Positions 10,411-22,200 of a stretch of DNA of 60,000 bases are shown one piece after another. The stretch comes from Tubiluchus corallicola. Its lineage: Eukaryota; Priapulida; Priapulimorpha; Priapulimorphida; Tubiluchidae. The position numbers and the translations under genes are program-made. Positions within the stretch are counted from its first letter, which is position 1. Every line of letters begins with the position of its first letter. The notes beneath the pieces were generated by a model. The model saw only the letters and a program-made list of their open reading frames with translations. It was not told the DNA's origin and did no database searches. The DNA lies in NCBI GenBank assembly GCA_030141605.1, contig JAQGDQ010000046.1, positions 312,001 through 372,000 of the forward strand, read 5' to 3'.

Positions 10411-12010
10411 GGACGAATTGCCCTATCAGGCATGCCCCAGTTGGTCACCCATTCTTGGTCTGTTTAGCAGTGTGTAACTTTTTTAGCTTCAGTGTCCATG
10501 CATTTTGCCATCCCATGTTAAAAGAGTATAAGACTGCTTTTAACTTGAAAGCATTTATATTGATGTCATGTGAGCAAGACATGTTGAACAATATGCAAGA
10601 TATGGTGCTATATAATTATGACAAATTGGCAATTCAGAGCTAAAAAACAAAAGGTTTTCATGTATCCATAAATAATTTTTAAAAATAATTTTCCTACACA
10701 TACATCTATTATATTGTTGCTAGTTCATGCTATGATTATAGTATCATCTTGGATATCACTTATATGTTCTATGTTTTTCTTCAATCCACCCCTGCTGAAA
10801 TTTGTGGGCAGGGTACGAAATTAACCAATGCCAAGTTGGTCGTTCAATGTCAGTAATCAGTATTCGTTCTGTAAGTTCATCTCACTCATCTGCAAAACTG
10901 GCCTTTATTACGAGAGCATCCTACATGTACTAGAGTCTAAAGGTTCTTGAAAAGACCTATGCTGGTCCAGTTCCTCATCATACGGAACGTTCGTTTATCT
11001 TGAAGTGAGTTAGTATGCGAACTGCGAAGATTTTTCTTATCATCTTGTGATTTTATTAACTCTTGGCTTTCGCATGCCAACCACACATTGATTATCTAAA
11101 TTATCTAAATTTTGAAAGTTATGAATATTTCTTCTTGTCTGTAATTCTTACCCATTTTTCTTAATTCATGACTCATTTCTGAACACTTGTTTCTATCAAT
11201 TTATCTTTCTCTGTCTTTTTTTTGTACTCATGCCATTTATTAAATTAACACTACACAAGTTCTCTTACTCCCGTGAATGGACGAGTCTTCATGTGCTGAT
11301 GATGTATAATTTTTGTATTGTTACGTATTATTCTGAAACATGAACACGTGTATTTTATCTGATAATTCTAATCTTGATAGTGAAGAAAAAACTCGCAAGC
11401 ACACAGCGCGATTATTAAAACCTCTGTAAGTATTCACTAGCCACCAAGATATAAGACATAAGAACTTTTATTTCACACATAATCAAGATATGCAGATTGT
11501 AGTCAGTTGACGGATAAATATTTAAGTAGTGTGGGGAAAAGGAACGACCATCTTTTATGCCCTTTCTCTATGTAAAGTGAAACAAATAATTTTAATCAGC
11601 ATTGTAGACAGTAATAAAGTTATTTTTTATGAGTACAATATAATGAAAGTTTTTTAATTTTATTTTTCCTCAGTAATTACTTTAATAAAATTTTAGATAA
11701 TATAGTAGCCTAAATTACATACGGACAATAAAATAATTATACTAATTTGTAAAACAGGGAACTTGTGAATTGACTAAAGAAAGTAAAAAAAAACATTCAC
11801 ATATGTTTGATCTCAAGGTATAAAAACACAATTATTACATGAGGAAATATTATCATGAACAATTAGAAAATATATTTTTTGGTGACTTTGAGAGATTAAT
11901 TTTGATTAATACCAGTATATAGATACTAGTAATCATTTCTAGAATTTTTAGGAGCGTTGATTTCGACATTTAAAATGATTAATTAAAAAAGCACAAAAAT
12001 ATATAGACAA
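10411..12010. other. AT-rich intergenic DNA
   Basis: No coding pattern, RNA gene or repeat boundary can be supported here. The open stretch at 10389-10643 starts inside the duplicated 3' flank and has no recognisable domain. Confidence 0.6.
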
Positions 12011-12018
12011 GAAAGAAG

Positions 12019-14110
12019 CTATTTTGTACCATTATGTTGTAGACAATTTGAGCCATCAGATGATTCAAATCGTTTTTGAAAAAAATTTCCTTTGCTGGTA
12101 GACCTTGCGTAGAAAGTGTGGACATTACAGGTATAAGTAAAAAAGGTTTTCAAGAGTTTGGGCAGAAGATTATTTTTGAATTTATACGCAAATTTAAACA
12201 TTACAAGGCTATAAATATCTTCCAGTTTTAATAGCTGTAGTTGGCTGTAGGAAGTAGCGAATGTTATGATTTTAACAATTTTGTTCGGAATGGTGATTAT
12301 AGGCTGCAATATAAACAGTTTGGTTTGTTTCCATGCCAACACGCAGTATTGCAGTTATGGCTATACCAGTGCGTAAGACAGCTTTGAGTATAGAAGTGAT
12401 CACAAAGAGACGAATTTTTGCAAATATTCCAGCAGTTTTGTTGAGTTTCGTTCGAAATGTTATAGTGTCGAAATGCGTTTTCCATTTCATATCACTGCCC
12501 AAAAATAAACTTAAATATTTGACACAATTATTCTGTATTATAGGCTTAACATCCATTTTAATTTTAAAGGCTGCTCAATCTTGTGGTGACAATTTATTGC
12601 TAATTAACATAAACTTCGTTTTACAGTAGTTAACCGATAATTTATTAGCTATCATCCAATTATGAATTTTGTTTAATTTTGTTTTAATTAGGTTTTGTAA
12701 GGATATTAAATTGTTGTCAGAAAGGAAATGTCTAGCATCATCAGCAAATAAGAGGGTATTAAAGTTAGTAGATCTGGGTAAGTCATTTATGTAAATTAGG
12801 AAAAGAAGAGTTCCAAGTGTGGAGCCCCTTGCGGCACACCGCAAGTCATTTCAATAGGATCTGAGAAAGCATCTTTAATTTGGTAATTTGGTTGCATTTA
12901 TGCAAGTATGAGTACAGTCGTTCAAAAGCAGGGCCACGTATACCGTCATAATTAACTTGTGCAACAAAATGTCATGCTGAACAGTATCGAAAGCTTTTGA
13001 GAGATCTAGAAAAATGCTGCAGGTAGTTGATTTCTTGTCAATGCAGTTGAATATGATTTTCTGAAACCAAACTGGAATTTGGTTAGAACATTATGAGATG
13101 TAAAATATTGGTCAGACGTTTATATATTAAATTTTCAAAAAATTTTGAAATAGGAAAAAGAGAGATCGGTCAGTAGATACTTGGATTAGATGGAGAGTCT
13201 GCTTTATAGATTGGTGTTATTTTTCCGTTTTTAAACAGTCAAGGAAAACACCTTCAAGTAAGTGAACTGTTGAAAAGTCGGGTTAATATAGGACAATGAT
13301 GTAAGTGGACAATTTAAAAATTTGAAGGGGATATTATCAAGATGTATTGCTTTTTTTGTTCAGTTTCATAAGAGACCGTACGACTTCATCTTCCAAAACA
13401 GGGGACAGGAATATGGAACTGGTTAAGGGTGTATTTAAATATGATTGGTAACTTTTGGTAGGGGGAGGAATCTTTTTGACCATATTAGTACCAGTAGACG
13501 GAAAGAATTGGTTGGATATGTTGGCAGTAACTTGTGAATCTGTTACAGTTTGGCCATTATGCTCTAGTTTTGATAGAATAACTTATGACTTATTTTTTAT
13601 CTTAATGTACTATTTGTCGTACTCAAAGTCTTTTTTATATTGTTTTTATTTCCGCTTTGATGAAATGCTCGAAAGCACTATTTAATTGACTAAATTGCAT
13701 GTCAAAGATATCTGACAAATTGTTTTGCAGGTCAGCTAAAAAATTTTCAATATTGAAGTTTTCAGTGTCGTGTACTCGTATCTGGGATTGGGTTTTACTT
13801 ACTTGAGAAGAGTTGGATATAGCAAAGACAGGTAAGTGGTCCTCTACTTCATATTCGATAATGCCGACTGTAACAGGGTGTTGCATGTTATTAGTCTAGA
13901 TATGGTCAATGAGTGTTTGTGTGTTTATGGTGAGAAGACCGCGGGGCAGGTCTCACAAAGCTGTCACTAACTTAACGACATCGTTATTACATTCACGTAA
14001 TTATTTATAGCGACGTCGTTAAGTTAGTGCCGGCTTTGTGAAATCGGGCCCAGGTCGTTAAGAGAACTGAATTTGTTTAATTCTTGAAATCATTCATAGA
14101 TGGCAGGACA
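12019..14110 (-). mobile_element. 5'-truncated L2/CR1-like LINE: endonuclease end, reverse transcriptase, C-terminus
   Basis: On the - strand from about 14110, the sequence reads FQELNKFSSLND, is interrupted by a foldback MITE (13943-14051), then resumes GLLTINTQTLIDHI, a stop where Trp is expected, and HPVTVGIIEYEVEDHLPVF, the endonuclease end. The reverse transcriptase follows: TLGTLLFLIYINDLP and the active-site FADD at 12844-12575, then CVKYLSLFLGSDMKWKTH at 12556-12272. After a frame change comes the C-terminal region LLKLEDIYSLVMFKFAYKFK and NNLLPKLL at 12342-12019. Several stops and shifts show it is inactive, though FADD is intact. Family-level typing is by motif only. Confidence 0.88.
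13943..14051. mobile_element. 109-bp foldback MITE inserted in the LINE endonuclease
   Basis: Arms 13943-13983 and 14011-14051 are inverted copies, 34 of 41 bases matching, with the perfect core CACTAACTTAACGAC. The loop is 27 bases. The ends begin GGGCCCGATTTCACAAAG on one arm and a diverged form on the other. The LINE reading continues on both sides, so the MITE landed in the LINE. The target-site duplication is unclear. Confidence 0.85.
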
Positions 14111-16110
14111 AAAATTAATGTAAATCGCACGCGCATAGGCGTTTGTTTTTATGAACGTGTTTTTAGTGAAATTTTTGTTAGAAATTCTCACTGCCCGATT
14201 TGTCTAATTAAAAAGATGCTTTAGAAATTTTCTACAATACAAATGTAAGTTATTGATAATATATTTTTAATTAAGTGCCTTGCTAACCGCGTTGTTTCTA
14301 GATATATATACAATCTACATGGTTAAATAAGGCAGTGAGTGACTAAAGGTAGAGATTCGTATCCGGAACTGCAGCAACTAAAAATACGGATCCGTACGGC
14401 GAGGTATATTAACGAGATTATCATCAAAAAATTATTCTGTAATGAAATTTGCACATGTATATCCCGCATTATGAAATTTCTTAATAATATTGCATTTATT
14501 CATATTTATATTTATATTTACTCAAATGGAAAATTATCTGTATTTTAATGCTAATTGTAATGATGCAATGTGGAAAATGAATAAAGCTCTTGAGAAGTAC
14601 GGAGCTTCGTACCGCGAAAGATATTGACGGGAAATGCGGTTCGCCGTCAGAGAGGGGCAATATATCACTTTCTTGTTTATCTACGACCTCAAAATCCACA
14701 ATTGTAAATATCCGCATCAGCTAGATCCGCGAATTGAGAGAAACTGAATATCGTCATAGATATCTATATTACGTAATCCCTCCTCATATTATGGTGATCC
14801 CTGCCTATTTTTGGTATGAAAGAAGCGTTTATCCCCCGTTTGCAGACGAAAAACAACAGGATTAAGTTAAAAAACTTTTCTTATATTATACTGAACTTTT
14901 AATTTTTTTCTGATACGAGTATGTCTATATTGTCAATTGAATACATATGCATCTTTCCATTCTAACAGTTTTATGTCACTAATTAGCATTGTTGGTGCTT
15001 GAACATTTAATAATGTAATAGAAGCCTGTTTTAATTTTTAGTAATTATAAAATGTTTTTTTACTGGAGTTCTGCTGCTTTAGATGTAACTCTAAGGAAAT
15101 TGCAACAACAGTGTCTGCATAGTAACAAAATTATTAGAATTTAGTTATTCAGTTAGAGCATTTTTTACAAAATGCAAAATTTTAAAAGATTATTTTTGAA
15201 GTATCAAAGTGTTTTACTGCATTACTAAATGAGCATACTAACAGTGTACAGTATTTTTCTGACAGGGTCATGGGTCAAAAACTCTTCAAACAAACACTTT
15301 ACGTACAGCATAATTAAACACATAATTACAGCTATAAGTGGTCCTTATGATGGAGCAATAGGCATTTGAGGCTTTTAAGTGGTCGAAAAAGTTCAGTAAG
15401 GAGTTTTGTAACTCTTTTTCACCTTTAAGGATACAAAATTTAGGTTTTAATTCACAAACAGAAATTATTGCTTTTTATTCAGCGAATTAACTAGTTTTCA
15501 TGAACTAGCTTTATACATTACACATTATAAGTCACGGCCAATTCAAACCTTTAACCCCGGGGAATCCAAGAGAAAGTGAAGTAACTTGATGTTTTAACTC
15601 AATTTAAAGTGGAGTAATGTGACAATCGAATGTAATGATACTTATTGCAGCCTTCAGTTAAATGTAAATTTGTAAAATGGCCTTTTTATTTTTTAATAGA
15701 AATGATGTATAAAACACTACAAAAATTGAATTGGAATATGGCAGTTATTGATTATAGTACAGCTTTGATAAGCAAAATAATAAAATAACTAATTAATATG
15801 GGACATGGCTCACACAAAGATGCGTTAAAATATTTACAATGACAAACACAATAATAAACCAAGCAAATAATAATGGCACATTATAATATTCATAGCATAA
15901 ATTATTTGGCGACAACTGCATGTAACAGTTCGGCAACTCTTATAAATTGGATCTACTGCATATCACATAAAGACTAAAAAATGTTCGACAAGTCAATAAA
16001 TCACAACTCAAACTAAAGAAAATGACAGTTCGTAGGTTATCACATTCACAACACTATAGAAAAACCAAGAAAACGACTAGGCAGATCAACCGGTTCGATA
16101 ATAGAAGCCT
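14111..16110. other. AT-rich intergenic DNA
   Basis: No gene or named element can be supported. Short open stretches on both strands (14339-14548, 14717-14496) lack family motifs and overlap each other. Confidence 0.55.
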
Positions 16111-16114
16111 AGAG

Positions 16115-16144
16115 ATTGGCTGATTGGTTTTCCTACCAGCCAAT
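16115..16144 (+). promoter_or_regulatory. Cluster of three CCAAT boxes
   Basis: ATTGG at 16115-16119 and 16123-16127 and CCAAT at 16140-16144 fall within 30 bp, about 105 bp before the candidate ATG at 16251. Clustered CCAAT boxes (NF-Y sites) at this distance are typical of TATA-less promoters. Which gene it drives is inferred, not shown. Confidence 0.5.
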
Positions 16145-16250
16145 CAGATTGCCTCTCTCATTTGAGCATTTCAATGACCGCTTCCGTGGTAGTTTGCTGT
16201 GTTCTGTGATTACATCGCTTTTTTCCAAGTGAGCAACGTGAAATTTCATC

Positions 16251-16284
16251 ATGTCCGACAGTGACATTAAGCGTCAACCATCTT
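16251..16284 (+). CDS. Candidate first coding exon (possible CAMTA leader A)
   Basis: ATG at 16251, with an in-frame TGA just upstream at 16239, opens MSDSDIKRQPS and reaches a strong donor GTAAGG at 16285 in phase 1. The first confident CAMTA exon at 38698 needs a phase-1 predecessor, and the join would give a Cys at the junction. The implied intron is about 22 kb. It could instead belong to an unseen or non-coding transcript. Confidence 0.3.
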
Positions 16285-16289
16285 GTAAG

Positions 16290-19200
16290 GGTGAATGCCA
16301 TCCGATCTGGTGGAAAAAACTACTCGCAGTATCTTTGCGATCGTGACGCAGACTTCAGCTGGAAATATCTGCTTGATATTTGCGATTCAATTCATTGCTC
16401 AGGCCGCTCATTCGTTAGGTTGACAAACCTCTTCGCGGGCCGCACAAGATCTCCCGCCTCTGACCTCAAACAACCCGCGGACCGCAGTTTCCATGACCCT
16501 GCAGTTTAAAACTCTCGACTTCTTATACACATCGAAAACGTGGGTTCAGAGAATGTTGCCATTTAAGCATAGATGAAAGATGTATATAGGACCTTTCACA
16601 GAGCTAACTAGATTGAGTGCTTTTATATCTACAGTTGCAATTTGATTTTATAGAAGTAGTTAAATTAATTTGATGAGTATTTAACTAAATTAAACCATTA
16701 ATTCATCCTGAGTGTGAGACATATACAAAATTAGACTACAATACAAAGTTAACGATATTAAAGGGTTACAATGATGGTCGGCAGGTATTATGTTCCGGAC
16801 TAACATCGTGGACTTCACAGATGGATTCTACCTTCTTTCACAGGATAGATAATCCGTATTCATGTCTTGCGGGAAAACAGCCGCTTACATACTAGCTAGA
16901 GAAGCTTATAGCTGATGTTAGTAATACCTGATAGGCAATCCCATAATAATTGACAGTTAAAAGGCAGTCAGCAATCACATCACCAACATGAACTATATGG
17001 GATTTAGAAGGAAACTCTTATTCTGACTTCCATTTACAAGTCCAGAGGACTGTGCCTATTACACTCGTGACATTTCCTCATTTAGCAGCATAAAATCAAG
17101 GTTTGACCTCTCAGATAAAAATATTTAATAAATGCCAATTTAAAACTCAGTATCATTAAGTATAGTCAATAACTAGATAGAAAATGCTCAACTAAGTAAA
17201 TAACTATCGGTAAATAATTAGATGTTACATGTTCAGTAGATATTTTTTGTGACGCATGTGTCTTCTCAACCAATCAGCTGAAGGCATCAATAAAATAATT
17301 AATCCTTGACAAATTAACAAATCTTTCTTACAAAATAACTTGCATAAATTAGTCCTGCTTAATTGTGCATTAGAATAATTCCTATATTATAAGTTATAAC
17401 TGCTCTCTTAAGTCTTAACCTTATACGGGTTCTCGTTTAGTTTTAGTAAATTAAATTGTGCGCTAAAGAATTGACAAATCTTTCTTACAAAATAACTTGC
17501 ATAAATTAGTCCTGCTTAATTGTGCAGCCTAGGATAAATAGTCAGTACATTCAGGTGAAAAATGTTCCAGAGCTTCCATTTCTAATGCACATCAAGGGAG
17601 GTTGAATCAGGCAAATATTGTGTAAATATGCTTATAAGATAGATATCTTCTTACTTTCTTGGAAGATTACGCCTGTATAAATACCATAAAAATATGTGTC
17701 TAAATATCATTGTAAGCAGTAGTTAACAACATAGGGTTTCAAGTTCCATTTTGAAGTTAAGCTAATACGATTTATTCATATGCTTGGACACCTTGTCAAA
17801 ATGCTTTAAACTAGCAATAATGCCACTTTATGTCGATGTCATAATTGTCATTAACAGTTTTAAAAAGGTGCAAAAATGTAATAATAAATAGTTAACTAGT
17901 GACTGGGCTATTTGGCAGCTGGTATTATGTCTAAGGAAAAGCAGTGCTCAGTGAAAAGTAACAAAAGAAGTAAAAATTGTCAAAATTAGTTAGAATTGAT
18001 CACAATTATATGACAAAGGTTTTTGTGTTTGTTATTTTGCAGAAATTCTGATGTTTTATGCCTTGTATTTTATATAGTATTTTATGTTACAGTAAGCAAC
18101 AATTTGGTTAACTTCTTCAGAGGGGCTAATATTCGACAAAGGCAATTTTATCAAGACAAACCCTTGCAAACAATATTAACAAGATTGGTTTTATATGGTG
18201 TAGTCATCTTGCACATGCTGCACTTTAGTTGTTTAAAGTGAGCTGCGTGCACTAGCCATTAAGCTTGTCGACTTCATAGTGAATGTTAATGTGGCTGCAA
18301 AAAGTTTGTGTGAAAATATTGGTTCTTGGGGGCAAATGCCACATTTTATCAGCTGATGTTAAAAAATCACTTCTCATTCTCCCGCTGGCGCTGACACCGC
18401 TTGAACAGCATCTCACCATTCAGCTGTTTAATAGCTTTCCCTGGCTGGCTTTTAGCAATCACGATTACTAAATCTAGTGGCTGGGTTGTTCAGTAACTGC
18501 AACTTAATTTGCATTATGTTAAGAAATAAGGATATCCAAAGTTATCATGGCGACCCATTCATTTGCAAGAGATAAGTGTATGCAGTGTATAGAAACGGTC
18601 TTGAGCAAAGTGTTGGCATTTGGCAGAATATATTCTAGCAAATTATAATTCTTATATACTGCAAAAATGAATTAAATCTTCTCTCAGTTTGTACGGGAAG
18701 TGTGGCACCTTTAATCGCTACAAAACGCTGATTTCTCTACTTTATTTATGCACATGTTAAAGAAATGATAAAGTTACTATCTTTATTTCGTAACTGAATT
18801 TATGTTTTGAAAATATGGTGCGGCAGTCACTTGGGTAATGTAAGTCCCTGTCCCATTATTCGTTATAGTCTTTGTAGCTGTCAGAACACACTAAAGATAA
18901 GTAGGCAAGTAATGTCAGAAAACTTTTGTTTTAAACAAAACAATGTGTTTTCCAGATAAGTAAAAATCAACGTTAAATTCACAGTTATACTTAAAAAACT
19001 TAATGGAGTAGAATATACACATGTGCATTGTAAAAGGCTTGAAAAAACCATTTTAGCATAATTATATGGAGGATTTCTTAATTGAATGTATAGTAATTAT
19101 TTTTGTATCATGCAAGTTTAAATTTTCATTCGTGCAGAAGTTGCAGGACATCCTGAAAACTAGTTTTATTTTTCCTTTGCAATCAGGAGAAATTTCTTGT

Positions 19201-22200
19201 AATTGCACAGGGTCATTACACGGAATGTGCCTGTAATTTAATCCGGGAAATGAAGATGCGGTAACCAATTACCTATAAAATGAAACTATTGCCAGCATTC
19301 TACAGCCACTCTGGTGTGAGGGTTGTTCATTAAAATACTATTTAACAGCATGCAATTAATTCGGTTTTTAGCACCTGCACATACAGTGCATCATTTTATT
19401 TTTAGAAGTTCAATTTATGCCTAAGAAAATAATAGAAAATACTTTTTCCATTTTTAATGTAATGTTGCTAATGTTGTCTTAAGTGAGATGAGGTGGATAT
19501 TGTTACATTGGACCTTGGCTTTATCATTTTGTTTAGTTTCTCAATACTGTAATATATAATTGTGATGGATTTTTTCATTCTTTGATGCCTAACGAAGGGT
19601 GACAACTTGGTGCAAAACAGCTGTTCATATTGTGAAAAAGCTTGTCCTTTCATGCTCACCCATTATCTGTTTAGTCTGAAAGTTTATATGTTCTATTATT
19701 TTAATGTTCAGTTTTTAAGACTTTGAGTATACATTGTGTATGAGAAATGTGAATAGCAATTTGGTCAAATAGGTATAGTTAGAAAGCACTACAAAAGAAC
19801 ATATTTTAACTTTTCTCAATCAAAAATTCAAAATAGAAAAAAGTCCTAGTTAACACTTTTTAATTGGCCATCTCATCATGCTCCGTATTGACATCGTAAG
19901 CTGCTTGCTACTACTTACAAGCTATTTGGAATCTGTTGTAATTCATTAGATCTTTTTTATATTTGTGTAAAAATTTATGACTTTCAGCAATTTATTCTTT
20001 GGTGGGTTCTTATTAATTATTTGTAGACTATTAATCATTGACCTGCTTTCTTTTTGGTTCTATGTTTCTGCCAGTGCATATACATATACAGTGTTTATGG
20101 TGTGAATATGGTAATACGGCCTAAATGAGAACTTCACTGGTGAACTGCGATGTATATCTATCGTTCCACCATGTCGCGAACCGAAAACAGTACTCGGGGT
20201 CGGAGCCCTGGAAGCCTAGACGTTTTTGTATTTTAGACTTATGAGGCCTTTTTTTCAGAAACAATGACCAAGAAATTTAAACCATAAAATAGTACAAATT
20301 TCTTAATTTTAGACTCTAAAAACTCCTAAAACCCTGAAATTTACAAACGTGTAAGCAGTGTACAACAGTTTCTGGAGTTCCTTCCAAGTCCCACTACATT
20401 TCTTCCATTTTTCAGATTTCTGAAGGTTGATGGTTTATGTTAAGTGAATTAAACTTAAACCGGAAGAATATTTACATTGTGAATTAAACGGAAGCCATGT
20501 AACAGTTTGAACTTAATAAGTTTACTATTTTGCTGAACAAAGATTCCGTTGTTAGCCTAATGCAACGGTTCAATAGCATGCAAGGCGTATTTCCCTTTCT
20601 CCTCGTAAATTTCAATGTGATGGTCGAAACCAGGAGATTTCAGAATTTTTCAAAAATCCGACCGAACTACGGGTGTATGGCTGAATTTCAGGAGACTCCT
20701 TGCCAAATTAGGAGTAGTGGTAACCCTATGTATATTGTTGATCAGATGTGAACAACCAGCATTCTATGTTTTATTGTTTTTCTAAAAGACTAAAATTATT
20801 TGTTGTTTTCGTTTGACTTGCCCAAAAAAGTGATAAGTAGTGTCTGTAACTGCCTGTTGTAAGTTTGTGACGATTATGGAGAATATAGAAGAAACACTTT
20901 CATGATAAATCCGTTTTAATAACGACCTAGCAGCCCGTGTCAATTCAACTGTACAATGTAAATGATACACGGGCAGAAGTGGCATTGTTTAAACATAGTT
21001 TGATGTCCTCATAAAAATTTCATTTCCTCATGTTTGCTATCTTCAGTATGGGAACGTATATAGAGCGAGTCGGATTTGGCGGCTCTATGCTACACAAAAT
21101 TTCCTGGCTTCTCGGGCATAATATCGAGCTGAAAATCAGGAACTAATCGTCTAGCGTTTTCAGCGAGGTTTAATTGAAATGAAAAAGCTTTGGTAATTAA
21201 CTAAGCGCCGAGTATGGCCTGACTGGCTTCATCTGCAATAGTTTACACAACAACCCATCGCTAGCCAACAAAGTAAAAGAGCTAATCGATAGAAGCCAGC
21301 TCGTGGAGATTTACTTCGTCGTTCCCCACTGCAGTATTAACCGCACCGTTATCATTGTCTTGCTGCTGAAACAAAGTACAGGTGATATAGAGTGAGAAAA
21401 TAAGTGACTTAAAGTCGTGGGAGTTGCGTGACGCTGTATTGTGAATTCTGCTACACAGTTTTCATAAAAGCATGTAGGCACAAGCTGAAACTGGTATGCA
21501 TATATTGAGTTATGAATAAGTCTACTGAAAAACTATTGTATTATTTTCTGGTATTGTGCCAAATTCCTTTTTGTTGATCCAAACCAATGCTGAATTTTTA
21601 ATTTGTTTTTGCTATCCAAATTCGAATAATTTTGAAAGCATGCTGATTTGCAAACTTGCATTCAAACTGCCTACTCAAATATTCTTGTTGTATGGGCTAT
21701 ATTAATGTACGCTTGATTAATTTAGAATAGTTAATTTTATAATGATTGTCAATGTACTTGGAGATCACTCCATGTGATGCTCTATAAAAATGATAAATTA
21801 TTATTGATGTATTGGTGTGTGTATTTAAAAACCATCCCTTCGTCCTGATTAAAAAATAGTTAAGCAAATTTTGTACCCTGAGCCAAGTATTGTACATAAT
21901 TCTTGGTGATTTTATATAATTAACATTTTACTGTATGCTGAGTGCAGGTAAGCCAAAATGCTTTATGATAAATCTTATAAAATTAGAATGACGAAACACT
22001 GTGCCATAATAAAAGCAAAATACACCAACAATGTATTGATAAACATTATTATTGCCAAGGTCATCCAAGGCCAGGCTTTACAAGATGCCAGTTCTTCTTA
22101 TTGTTGGCTGTTGATAAATCGTTATACAGACACACATTACAATAACAATAAACATTGCAATTTTCTAGACATTTTTGTAATAGACAGTCAAAGACAAAAA

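Noticed and set aside
10389-10643. 84-codon open frame after NUDT6
   Set aside because: It begins within the duplicated 3' flank and has no domain. Copy 1 of the duplication does not preserve it.
16261-16509. 82-codon open frame near the CCAAT cluster
   Set aside because: It starts 10 bases after a better-supported ATG in another frame, crosses a strong splice donor at 16285 and has no recognised domain.
20172-20240. ATG with MSRTENSTRGRSPGS-like reading as a possible first exon
   Set aside because: It ends at a stop after about 21 codons, and no donor of consensus quality in the phase needed by CAMTA was found.
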